Below, in pieces: positions 23,282 through 31,506 of a DNA stretch of 64,000 bases (the first letter of the stretch is position 1; every line of letters starts with the position of its first letter). A program made the translations under genes and the position numbers. The stretch comes from Pseudactinotalea terrae (GTDB lineage: Bacteria > Actinomycetota > Actinomycetes > Actinomycetales > Beutenbergiaceae), in contig NZ_WNXZ01000001.1 of assembly GCF_009733845.1 (NCBI RefSeq), positions 1,178,001-1,242,000 on the forward strand, in the 5' to 3' direction. A model generated the notes under the pieces. It was not told where the DNA came from. It did not search any database and saw only the letters and a program-made list of their open reading frames with translations.

Positions 23282-26200
23282 TGAGCACACGGCGGCTGCA
23301 CCGGCTGCGTGAGGACGAGGGCAACCTCATCTGGGCGCTGGTCATCCTGATCTTCTCCCTGGCGCTCATCACCGCCTTCACCGTCGCCGTCGTCGGCAAC
23401 GTCAAGCGCACCGGCGCCACCAACTCCGACATCGCCATCACCCAGCGCACCGACGCCGCGATCGCTGACGCCGTCGCCACGCTGTCCGCCGGCGGGTCCG
23501 TGCCAGCCACCCGCGCCGCCGCGACCTCCGAGTGCCAGGACGTCGACAACCGCGCCGTCTGCTACACCTACTGGGCCATGCCGCGCCCAGGCAACGCCGT
23601 CGAACCGTTGCGTTACGACCTCATCACCCAGACCTGGGACGACTCCATCGACCGTGACGGGCTGCCCCCGAGCCAGGACCAGCTGGTCCGCTCGGTGCGG
23701 GTGCCGCTGGAGGCCATCACTTACCAGGGCGAGCCCATCAGCGAGAACGGACGCATCGTCTACGAGGCCACCCCGGCTGGGCTGTTCACCAACGCGATGT
23801 TCTCCTTCCGGGAGACCACGCTCAACGGCCCCGACGTCGAGGTTGTCTCCTACAACTCCACCGCCGCGACCGCCGGCACCGACAACGGCACCGTCGCCTC
23901 CGGCGGCTGGGTCGCCTACGGGCGGGCCGTCGACGTCGACTCCACCCGCCTGTACGGCACCGCCTCCCCTGGCACCGACCGCACCACCCGCTGCACCGGT
24001 GAACCGTGCCAGGAGTCCGAGGTGGTGGCGATGAACCACACCTACCGGAGCGCCGACGCCGCCTCGGTGACCTGGATGCGCGAGGGTGTGACCAACCCCG
24101 CCGTCGCTTGCACCACCACCATCGAGGGCAACTGGGTCGCCTCCGAGCACGACGCCAAGATCACCGACGCGGTGCTGTGCGTCAACGGGTCCTTCATCAT
24201 CGACACCACGACCACCATCGCCGTTCCCTCCGCCACCGTGGTGGTGCACGGCAACATCCTCATCGAGAAGTCGCTCAACGCACCCGGCAGCAGCTACGCC
24301 TGGGCCACCCCCTCCCGGCTGGCTATCTACAGCACCGGCAAGGCCGTCACGTTCTCCCCGAACGAGTCCGCCGCCCCCGGCACCGCCGTCGCCGCGCTGC
24401 TGTACGCCCCGCGCGCCGTCTGCTCCACCGACCCGGCCGCCCAGGACGCCGGCGAGCCCGAGGACACCGACCACACCGGCAGCATCCTGTACTCCGGGTC
24501 GCTGGTCTGCGACACCATCAGCATCGGCGGCTCCTGGACCCACGCCTACGACGACGCCATCCCGGTCAACTACGTCGACCCGTTGGAGTCCCAGAAGTCC
24601 TGGGTCATCGGCGCCCCCGACGTCGTCGACCCCGACCAGTGGGAGGTGCCCGTCGGCTGGGAGGACCCCACCTGCGTGCCGCCGCTGCCCAACAACGCCA
24701 CCGGCTGGTGGCGTCTGACCGAGCCGAGCGGCTCCATCGCGATGGACTCCGCCGGCAGCACGGACCTGGGCTGGCTGACCAGCGCCCGCGGCGATGGCAT
24801 CTGCCACAACTCCAAGGGCGCCGCGCTGGCGGCCGGGCAGAGCGCGGCGACCGACCAACTGTTGGTCTCCGCCGTCAACGGGGTCACCCTCGAGTGGTGG
24901 GGCAAGGACGCCGTCGGCGCCCTCACCTCCGCCGGGGTCAGCGTCACCGGCGATGCCCAGCGGCACCTGAGCGTCACCTCTGGTGGCACCACCGCCCGGT
25001 TCCCGTTCAGCGTCGAGAACCACGACAGCTGGCACCTGTTCACCGTGACGGTCGCACCCAGCGGCGAGGCGAAGCTCTACGTCGACGGCGAGCACAAGAA
25101 GACCGTCACCGTCGGCTCCCCGGCCGCCGGCGGCCGCACCGCCGTGGGGCCCGGCACCCGGGGTTCGGTCTCGGAGCTGGTGACCTATTCCCGGGTGCTC
25201 GCCGCGGCCGACGTGCAGCAGCGGTGGGCCGCCTGGAACGCCTCGGTGTACTTCACCGTCACCGACCCGGGCACCCCGTTCACCGCCCCGGTACTGACCG
25301 ACAACGGCTCGACCTCGACCGAGCTGCGCGTGAAGTGGACCGGCCCCACCGGAACGTTCCCCGACGAGGCTCACCTGCGGCTCGAGCAGGCCACGACGAC
25401 ATCCGGTCCGTGGTCGAGCATCCGGACGGACATCATCAGCACCGCCCACGACACCACCGTGCCCTCCCCGGCCGGTCGTGCGTACTACCGAATCTGCGCC
25501 GTCTACAACGGCGACGAGATGTGCTCCGCCGCGGTGGAGATCATCGTGATCCCGCCCGCGCCGGTGGTGACGTTGGCCTCCACCGGCAGCACCAGCGCAC
25601 GCTGGACCTGGACCGCGGTGCCGGGCGCCGCCCGCTACGAGGTCCAGTACCGCATCAACGGTGGCGGCTGGTCCGCGCTGGTCAACACCGGCACCACCCG
25701 AGGTTGGACCTCACCGACCGTGACCGCCGGGTCGAACCTTGAGATCCGCGCCCGCGGTGTCACCGCCAGCGGCGTCGTCGGGTACTGGTCGACACTGTCG
25801 CTGTCGCAGCTGACGGTCGCCGCCCCGATCGTCAACGGCTACTACACCTCCTACGACTACCCGTGGATGAACGCGCGCCTGCGCAACACCAGCGGTGAGG
25901 CGATCTGCGGGCCGGGCCTGACGCTGCGCACCCAGGGCCGCGCCCGGTTCGCGGGCGACACGTGGGGGAACTGGACCAGCGAGCTGGAGACCTCCGGTGC
26001 GAGCTCGCAGGGCGCGCTGGTGCGCACCTCGACCTCGGACTACTCCCTGACCAAGCAGCAGCAGCACCGCGCTTACTGCCTCAACGAGGTCACCGGCCGC
26101 AAGTCCGCCACGGTCGCCGGGGCCTACATCGACCTGCAGCACACCCCGCCAGCCGCGACGTCGCTGTACGCGCGCGCCGGCAACATCGACGGCTCCACGG

Positions 26201-26427
26201 GTGGTGACTGGCGCACCGCAGTCTGGTCGGCCCAGTGCGCCGACAACACCGCCCCGCGGTACGGGGTGAAGATCACCGCTGCATGGGGCACCTGGTCGCA
26301 CAGCAACATCACCTACACCCGTTACCCCCGCACCGACGCCAGCTGGGGCGCTTTCACCATCCAGCTGACCGCATGGTGCGTCGGCAACGACGTGCACGGG
26401 CCGCGGACCACCAGGACGTTCTCGTGA
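23281..26427 (+). CDS. Giant pilus-associated adhesin-like protein, 1048 aa
   Basis: Residues 1-45 form a PilX-like anchor: a charged stretch ending in Glu-Gly 14, then NLIWALVILIFSLALITAFTVAVV, without the usual Glu at +5. Residues about 475-655 resemble a laminin-G/concanavalin jelly roll (ATGWWRLTEPSG, VTLEWWGKDAVG, KLYVDGEHKKTVTVG). Two fibronectin type III-like domains follow at about 665-760 and 760-845 (WSSIRTDII and YYRICAVYNG; ARYEVQYRINGGGWSAL). A C-terminal beta domain has several cysteines. This layout fits a tip adhesin carried by a minor-pilin anchor; ligand unknown. It is coupled to the upstream minor pilin gene. Confidence 0.78.
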   Translation: MSTRRLHRLREDEGNLIWALVILIFSLALITAFTVAVVGNVKRTGATNSDIAITQRTDAAIADAVATLSAGGSVPATRAAATSECQDVDNRAVCYTYWAMPRPGNAVEPLRYDLITQTWDDSIDRDGLPPSQDQLVRSVRVPLEAITYQGEPISENGRIVYEATPAGLFTNAMFSFRETTLNGPDVEVVSYNSTAATAGTDNGTVASGGWVAYGRAVDVDSTRLYGTASPGTDRTTRCTGEPCQESEVVAMNHTYRSADAASVTWMREGVTNPAVACTTTIEGNWVASEHDAKITDAVLCVNGSFIIDTTTTIAVPSATVVVHGNILIEKSLNAPGSSYAWATPSRLAIYSTGKAVTFSPNESAAPGTAVAALLYAPRAVCSTDPAAQDAGEPEDTDHTGSILYSGSLVCDTISIGGSWTHAYDDAIPVNYVDPLESQKSWVIGAPDVVDPDQWEVPVGWEDPTCVPPLPNNATGWWRLTEPSGSIAMDSAGSTDLGWLTSARGDGICHNSKGAALAAGQSAATDQLLVSAVNGVTLEWWGKDAVGALTSAGVSVTGDAQRHLSVTSGGTTARFPFSVENHDSWHLFTVTVAPSGEAKLYVDGEHKKTVTVGSPAAGGRTAVGPGTRGSVSELVTYSRVLAAADVQQRWAAWNASVYFTVTDPGTPFTAPVLTDNGSTSTELRVKWTGPTGTFPDEAHLRLEQATTTSGPWSSIRTDIISTAHDTTVPSPAGRAYYRICAVYNGDEMCSAAVEIIVIPPAPVVTLASTGSTSARWTWTAVPGAARYEVQYRINGGGWSALVNTGTTRGWTSPTVTAGSNLEIRARGVTASGVVGYWSTLSLSQLTVAAPIVNGYYTSYDYPWMNARLRNTSGEAICGPGLTLRTQGRARFAGDTWGNWTSELETSGASSQGALVRTSTSDYSLTKQQQHRAYCLNEVTGRKSATVAGAYIDLQHTPPAATSLYARAGNIDGSTGGDWRTAVWSAQCADNTAPRYGVKITAAWGTWSHSNITYTRYPRTDASWGAFTIQLTAWCVGNDVHGPRTTRTFS

Positions 26428-26435
26428 GGAGAACC

Positions 26436-27230
26436 ATGACCGAGACGACTCGACGCCAGCTGCGCTCGACCGCCCGGCGGCAGACGCTGCGTGAGCGACG
26501 AGGGCTGCTGGCCGCCACGGTCGCCGCCGCGCTGCTGGTGGCCGGCGGCACCGGATGGCTGCTGCTGGAGCGGCAGCAGACGTCCGGGCAGCCGGAGCAG
26601 CCGCAGGCCGCGATCGACGGAACACCGGTGCCGGTGCAGGAGGAGCCCGCCCCGCAGGAAGGACTGGTCCTGGACACCGACACCGGTGAGCTCGTCGACA
26701 TCGCTACCGGGCAGACCGTCGACCCGGCCTCGGTGGACCCGCACGAGACCGCCGTCGAACCGGTGACGATTCGGCCCGGCGAGGTTCTTCCGGCTGCACC
26801 GGCGGTTCTGCCCGCAGGGCTAGAGGTGGTGCCGGTCGGCACCGATGCTTGGCTGGTCATCGACCTGGCCCGGCAACTCGCCGAGGAGGACATGGCGCTG
26901 GTCGCCGAGCACACCCGCAGCACCGTCGAGCACGCTCTGGAGCAGCCCGACGTCACCGACCCCGACCTCACCCGCATCACCTCACTCGAGCATCAGCAGT
27001 CCGCGCTCGCCGGCACCGGCCTGTCCCTGGTCGCCGTCTTTCCCGCCGCGGGCGGGTACGCCGGCTGGACCGGACTGGTCGACGACGCCGGCCACGTCTA
27101 CGACGGCGCCGGCGTCACCGCCGCCACCGCGCAGGACGCGCTCGACACGCTGCACCAGTGGCTCACCGACCGCGGGGTCGGCGAGAACGCCCGTATCGTC
27201 ATCACCGCCGACCCAGGAGCCAGGCCATGA
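26436..27230 (+). CDS. Single-pass membrane protein, pilus block, 264 aa
   Basis: A basic cytoplasmic N-terminus (RRQLRSTARRQTLRERRG) precedes one membrane helix (LLAATVAAALLVAGGTGWLLL, about 24-44). An acidic extracytoplasmic part follows (Pro/Glu-rich linker 50-125, then an alpha/beta domain). No lipobox or cysteines. Not recognised. ATG 26436 follows GAGGAG and lies 8 bases after the adhesin stop, so it belongs to the same operon and may be an assembly partner. Confidence 0.7.
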   Translation: MTETTRRQLRSTARRQTLRERRGLLAATVAAALLVAGGTGWLLLERQQTSGQPEQPQAAIDGTPVPVQEEPAPQEGLVLDTDTGELVDIATGQTVDPASVDPHETAVEPVTIRPGEVLPAAPAVLPAGLEVVPVGTDAWLVIDLARQLAEEDMALVAEHTRSTVEHALEQPDVTDPDLTRITSLEHQQSALAGTGLSLVAVFPAAGGYAGWTGLVDDAGHVYDGAGVTAATAQDALDTLHQWLTDRGVGENARIVITADPGARP

Positions 27231-27460
27231 CCACCACCGCAGATCACCGGTTCCCCGGCACCGACATCCCACAGCCCGTCCCGCTGGTCTCGGCGATGCT
27301 GTGCGCCGCCCACACCGTCTTTGCCGGGCAGCAGGCCCTGCACACCGACAGCATCCGTCCACTGGACCTGACCGAGCACACCGACCGTGGTCGGGCGCCG
27401 GCACCGCTGCTGGTCGGTGATCAGGCTGAGGCCATCCTGGCCGAGCTCGAGGGCTTCTGA
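27227..27460 (+). CDS. Small protein of unknown function, 77 aa
   Basis: Not recognised. ATG 27227 overlaps the upstream stop (ATGA) and a weak AGG precedes it. The sequence has one short helix (VPLVSAMLCAAHTVFAGQQAL) and an acidic end. Last gene of the plus-strand minor-pilin operon. The next gene converges on it. Confidence 0.55.
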   Translation: MTTTADHRFPGTDIPQPVPLVSAMLCAAHTVFAGQQALHTDSIRPLDLTEHTDRGRAPAPLLVGDQAEAILAELEGF

Positions 27461-27512
27461 GGCAGGCACGAACGGGGCGTGGGCAGCCCGCTCGCGTCCC
27501 GTCGTCGTACCT

Positions 27513-28193
27513 TTACAGCCCGAGCAGGGTCCGGATGGGTGCCATCCGCACCCACTCCACGGCCCCGAGCACCTTGCGCGCCGCCGCTAGGAGGTCCACT
27601 CCGCTCTCGGGGTCGACCTCGGAGGAGATGAGCAGCCACCGCGCCGTCGCCGTCATCATCGAATCGTCCCCCGCCGCACCGGCGATCTGGACGAGATAGG
27701 CCATGACGGCACCGGCGGCCCGCTCGGGGCCGCTCTGCTCGCCGGCACGCACCAGCATCGAGTCGACGTAGTCCTTCCACTGCACCTCACCCAGCACGGA
27801 CCGGCGCCACTGCTCGGTGTGCACCTGCGGTGCCCGGGTCAGCCACGGCGGGGCGGTGAAGCTGATCGGCAGGTTGAACCCCTCCAGGGCCCCGGCCAGC
27901 GCCGCCCGCGTCGAGGCCAGCGCCGAGCCCGGGTCGACCGCGTCGCGGGGGGCGATGCCGATGACGGTACGCATCACCTGGGAGGCCAGGTCGAAGAAGG
28001 TCTCGACCGGGTCGTGAGCGCCGGAGGCCTTGGTCCACAGCACTGCAGAGACACGGTGGACGTCAGCCATCGTCTGACACGCCAGGGCGTCGGCGAAGTG
28101 CTCGGCAGCGGCCAGCTCACCGGCCAGGGTGGTGTAGCGGCGGCTCAGCCACGTCTCGTGACTGCGGCGGCGCAGCGCGGTCGAAGCGGTCAT
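27513..28193 (-). CDS. Helical protein of unknown function, 226 aa
   Basis: No family recognised. All-alpha, with a buried-looking core (LAGELAAAEHFADALACQTMADVHRVSAVL, about 25-54; AAGAVMAYLVQIAGAAGDDSMM, about 165-186). ATG 28193 shares TGATG with the stop of the 83-residue gene upstream, so they are translationally coupled. Both lie behind a CCGCACAT promoter although they sit inside the pilus block. No membrane segment or tag. Confidence 0.65.
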   Translation of the reverse strand: MTASTALRRRSHETWLSRRYTTLAGELAAAEHFADALACQTMADVHRVSAVLWTKASGAHDPVETFFDLASQVMRTVIGIAPRDAVDPGSALASTRAALAGALEGFNLPISFTAPPWLTRAPQVHTEQWRRSVLGEVQWKDYVDSMLVRAGEQSGPERAAGAVMAYLVQIAGAAGDDSMMTATARWLLISSEVDPESGVDLLAAARKVLGAVEWVRMAPIRTLLGL

Positions 28194-28444
28194 CAGGCAC
28201 CTGCCGGGGACATCGCTCGGGTGCCGGGTCGGCGCCACAACAGCAGCCTCGAGCGCACCGCACCGCATCCGGCGCGCAGGGCCGGGAGGTCGGCTGGGAT
28301 CGCCGGGACACCGTCACGAGGCCTCATCTCAGAGCCGCTCGGCGCTCCATGCGCCGCGACTGCGCCGAGGAGGTCGTGCGCGGTCCGCGTCCGGGCACGC
28401 GAGGTCGTCGCGGTGCGCGCAGCCCACCAGGGTCCTTCCCGCAA
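28193..28444 (-). CDS. Small protein with TTG start, 83 aa
   Basis: Short frame starting at TTG 28444, preceded by AGGAGG at a good distance. It ends in TGATG coupling to the 226-residue gene. Composition is basic and Ala/Pro-rich with no recognisable domain. Support is mainly contextual: promoter, ribosome-binding site, coupling. It could instead be a leader that only couples translation. Confidence 0.45.
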   Translation of the reverse strand: MREGPWWAARTATTSRARTRTAHDLLGAVAAHGAPSGSEMRPRDGVPAIPADLPALRAGCGAVRSRLLLWRRPGTRAMSPAGA

Positions 28445-28471
28445 CGTGCACCTCCTATGTCCAGAGCGGTC

Positions 28472-28489
28472 CTACCTGCGTATGTGCGG
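28472..28489 (-). promoter_or_regulatory. CCGCACAT promoter with leader
   Basis: Minus-strand CCGCACAT (28489-28482), then ACGCAGGTA. The expected first base is about 28472, with a leader of about 28 nt containing AGGAGG before TTG 28444. One of two copies inside the pilus block. Confidence 0.58.
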
Positions 28490-28497
28490 CAGGAGCC

Positions 28498-29007
28498 TCA
28501 GGCCGGCCGGATGGCGGCGACCTGCGCCGGGTTCAGCCGCACCCGGGAACCGTCGGGCTCCTCCAGCTCGATGAGCCATCCGCCCACGTGCAGCTCACCG
28601 GTGTAGGTGCTGCCGTCGGTGAGGGTGGCCTGGGCCTCACGCCCCTGGCCCGCTGCGAGGTCGACCCGGACACCGGTGGCCAGCGTGTACCGCTTGGAAG
28701 CCGCGGTCGCCAGTCCCCGGTGCACCCGAGGAACCGGGAACGCCTTGCCGACCGCCTCCAGCACCATCTCCTCGCAGTAGTCGCGGGTGGGCCCGACCCC
28801 TGCGGCGATCGTGACCGGGGTGTTCTCCGGGTCGGCGGTGACGTCCCAGGACCAGCGACCCGACTCGCAGATGATGCTGGCCTGGAACTCCGAGGCGGGG
28901 TCGCCGACGTGGTCGGAGCGCCACACGTACTGCAGGTACTCCTGGCCTGTCGCGGAGAAGTCCCACGGCACGGCGGATCGGGCCTCGAGGTTCGGGGAGA
29001 AGACCAT
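28498..29007 (-). CDS. Unknown protein following pilC, 169 aa
   Basis: Not recognised. Mixed alpha/beta. The C-terminal 60 residues (ATLTDGSTYTGELHVGGWLIELEEPDGSRVRLNPAQVAAIRP) look like a small SH3-like or PilZ-like beta barrel. The N-terminal part is aromatic-rich (WDFSATGQEYLQYVWRSDH). ATG 29007 lies 12 bases after the pilC stop with GAGG upstream, so it is the last gene of the pilB-pilT-pilC operon. Confidence 0.65.
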   Translation of the reverse strand: MVFSPNLEARSAVPWDFSATGQEYLQYVWRSDHVGDPASEFQASIICESGRWSWDVTADPENTPVTIAAGVGPTRDYCEEMVLEAVGKAFPVPRVHRGLATAASKRYTLATGVRVDLAAGQGREAQATLTDGSTYTGELHVGGWLIELEEPDGSRVRLNPAQVAAIRPA

Positions 29008-29018
29008 CGGTCAGTGCC

Positions 29019-30227
29019 TCACTGGATCAGGTCGAAGACGGCGAACATGGGCATGTACATCGCCACGATGAGCCCACCGATCAGTGCGCCGACCACGACG
29101 ATGAGGATGGGCTCGAGGATGGAGGACAGCTGCTTGGTGGTGGACTCGATCTGCTGGTCGTAGAAGTCGGAGACCTTGACGAGCATGTCGTCGATGGCGC
29201 CGGATTCCTCACCGGCGCGCACCATCTGGGAGACCAGGGTGGGGATGTGGTTGCCGTCGGAGAGGTGGTCCGACATCGGACGGCCGAGCTCGACGTGCTC
29301 GCGGGCGGCCATCAGGGCGTCGGCGATGACCTTGTTGTTGGCGGTCGGGGCCGACTTCTCGATGGCGGTGACCAGCGGCACCCCGGAGGAGAGCATGACG
29401 GCCAGCACGCGGGTGGCGCGGGCCACGGCGATACGACGAATCAGGCTGCCGAAGATCGGCAGCCGCAGCAGCGCCGGGTCGAGCTTGGCGCGCACCGCGT
29501 CGTCGTTCTTGTGGCTGCGCCACCAGAACCCGAACGCCACACCGGCCACGACCAGCGGAGCGATGGCGACCTTGAGGACGTCGGACAGGGCGATGGCCAC
29601 CCGGGTGGGCAGCGGCAGCTCACCACCGAGGTCGGCGAACATCGTGGTGAAGATCGGCAGGACGAACAGCAGCATGCCGATGGCGGCTGCGACCCCGACG
29701 CACAGCACCACGACCGGGTAGGTCGCGGCCGACTTGATGTCGGAGGCGAGCTTGACCTGCTTCTCCATGGTGTCGGCGGCGGAGAGCAGGGCCTGCTCCA
29801 GGAACCCGCCGGCCTCGCCGGAGGAGACCTGGGAGACCAGCAGCGGCGGGAAGACCTTGGGGTGGTCGGTCATCGCGGCGGACAGGCTCTGCCCGGCTTC
29901 GACCTTCCCGCACACGTCCTCCAGCGCCTCCCGCAGTGTGGGGTGGGTGGTCTCGGCGGTCATCATCTCCAGGGCACGCATGATGGGCACACCAGCGGAG
30001 ACGATGGTGGCGAACATGCGGACGAACACCGACATGTCGCCGTGCTTGACCCGCTTGGGCCCACCGATCTGCATCTGCAGGCCGGTACCGACCGGGCTGA
30101 TGCGCAGCACGGTCAGCCCACGCAGCTGCAGCGAGGCGCGGACCTCGTCCTCGTCGCTGGCCTGGGTGCGCTCGGTGATGATGCGCTGGTCCTTGGGGTC
30201 CAGCGCACGGACCTCGAAGCGGGCCAT
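29019..30227 (-). CDS. pilC: Type IV pilus inner-membrane platform protein PilC (GspF family), 402 aa
   Basis: GspF/PilC-type platform that couples the assembly and retraction ATPases to pilin insertion. Two GspF domains are visible (about 70-190 and 270-395). Each has the VFVRMFATIVSAGVPIMRALE / RVLAVMLSSGVPLVTAIEKS type start and a membrane helix. TM segments lie near YPVVVLCVGVAAAIGMLLFVLPIF, VAIAPLVVAGVAFGFWW and the C-terminal ILIVVVGALIGGLIVAMYMPMF. Length is normal. ATG 30227 follows AGGAAGG and overlaps the pilT stop (TGATG). Confidence 0.95.
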   Translation of the reverse strand: MARFEVRALDPKDQRIITERTQASDEDEVRASLQLRGLTVLRISPVGTGLQMQIGGPKRVKHGDMSVFVRMFATIVSAGVPIMRALEMMTAETTHPTLREALEDVCGKVEAGQSLSAAMTDHPKVFPPLLVSQVSSGEAGGFLEQALLSAADTMEKQVKLASDIKSAATYPVVVLCVGVAAAIGMLLFVLPIFTTMFADLGGELPLPTRVAIALSDVLKVAIAPLVVAGVAFGFWWRSHKNDDAVRAKLDPALLRLPIFGSLIRRIAVARATRVLAVMLSSGVPLVTAIEKSAPTANNKVIADALMAAREHVELGRPMSDHLSDGNHIPTLVSQMVRAGEESGAIDDMLVKVSDFYDQQIESTTKQLSSILEPILIVVVGALIGGLIVAMYMPMFAVFDLIQ

Positions 30228-31495
30228 CAGAGCTGCCTTCCTGTCGCGACACCGTTGCGGCGGCACCGGTTGGTGAACTCGGCCTGGTCGTGCGCCAGTG
30301 CCAGGGCGTCGTCGTAGGAGACCTTGTCGGCCACCACGAGCCGCACCAGGTCGGTGTCCATGGTGTGCATGCCGGCCTGGGCGCCGGTCTGCAGCGCGGA
30401 CTTGATCTGCTCGAGCTTGCCGGAACGGATCTGGGAACGCAGCCCGTGCTCCATGAGCATGACCTCACGTGCCGGGACGCGACCGCGGCCGTCCTTGGTC
30501 TTGACCAGCGCCTGCACGATGACGGCCTCCAGGGCTGCGCCGAGGTTCTGCTGGATCTGGTTCTGGACCTCGTCGGGGAACATGTTGACCAAGCGGGAGA
30601 CGGTCTCGTGGGCGCTCTTGGAGTGCAGGGTCCCGAAGACCAGGTGGCCGGTGTCGGCCGCCTCGAGCGCGGCCCGGACCGTCTCGAGGTCCCGCATCTC
30701 ACCGACCAGGATGATGTCGGGGTCCTGCCGCAGCACCGCTCGCAGACCGGAGGCGAAAGAGTCGGTGTCGTCTCCGACCTCACGCTGGCTGACGACCGAC
30801 AGCTGCGAGGAGTGGGTGAACTCGATCGGGTCCTCGATGGTGACGATGTGCGCCTTGCGGGTGCGGTTGGCCAGGTCCACCAGCGAGGCCAGCAGGGTCG
30901 ACTTGCCGGACCCAGTGGGGCCGCACACCAGCACCAGGCCGCGGGTCAGCCCGGCTAGCTTCTGGATGGAGTCGGGCAGGTCCAGCTCGTCGGCGGTCCT
31001 CACCTTGGTAGGGATCAGGCGCATGACGGCGCCGATCTTGCGGCGGTGGCGGAAGATGTTGACACGGAAGCGGGCCTTGTCGCCGAGGGCGTGGGCCAGG
31101 TCCATGTCGTGGTGCTCCTCGAACACCCGCCGGCGGCGCTCGTCCATGATGGCGTAGAGCATCGCCTCCAGGTGCCGGGAGGCGATGGGGCCGTAACCGG
31201 GCATGTCGATGAGGTCGCCGTGCAGACGCACACGCGGCGGGGCGTCCGCGGCCAGATGCAGGTCGGAGGCGTCGTTGCGGTACACCCACGTGAGCATGGC
31301 GTCCAGGGTGATGCCCGTCCCGGGGGTGTGGACCTGGGCGCTGCTGACCCGCTCCACGGCCGGGGTCGCCGTCGCTGCGGGGGCCGGCGCCGGGCGCGGC
31401 AGGGTCGCCGCGACCGGAGGCGGGCTGGGCCGCGCCGGCAGCGTGGGCGCAGGCTGGGCCTCCCGCGAGAAGTACGAACCTGTCTGAGCTGTCAC
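30227..31495 (-). CDS. pilT: Type IV pilus retraction ATPase PilT, 422 aa
   Basis: Hexameric secretion-type ATPase driving pilus disassembly. Walker A is GPTGSGKST, the Asp box IVTIEDPIEF, Walker B DIILVGEMRDLETVRAALEAADTGH, and the His box TLHSKSAHETVSRLVNMF. The PilT-typical C-terminal segment is AREVMLMEHGLRSQIRSGKLEQIKSALQTG. About 60 N-terminal residues are Pro/Ala-rich and extra compared with standard PilT. GTG 31495 is chosen because GAGGAGA precedes it. Operon order is pilB-pilT-pilC. Confidence 0.95.
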   Translation of the reverse strand: MTAQTGSYFSREAQPAPTLPARPSPPPVAATLPRPAPAPAATATPAVERVSSAQVHTPGTGITLDAMLTWVYRNDASDLHLAADAPPRVRLHGDLIDMPGYGPIASRHLEAMLYAIMDERRRRVFEEHHDMDLAHALGDKARFRVNIFRHRRKIGAVMRLIPTKVRTADELDLPDSIQKLAGLTRGLVLVCGPTGSGKSTLLASLVDLANRTRKAHIVTIEDPIEFTHSSQLSVVSQREVGDDTDSFASGLRAVLRQDPDIILVGEMRDLETVRAALEAADTGHLVFGTLHSKSAHETVSRLVNMFPDEVQNQIQQNLGAALEAVIVQALVKTKDGRGRVPAREVMLMEHGLRSQIRSGKLEQIKSALQTGAQAGMHTMDTDLVRLVVADKVSYDDALALAHDQAEFTNRCRRNGVATGRQL

Positions 31496-31506
31496 CTTTG
31501 TCTCCT

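Noticed and set aside
22660-25449. Very long minus-strand open frame opposite the minor pilin genes
   Set aside because: High-G+C shadow frame. Low-complexity Gly/Ala/Arg composition, no ribosome-binding site, and it opposes well-supported pilin-like genes.
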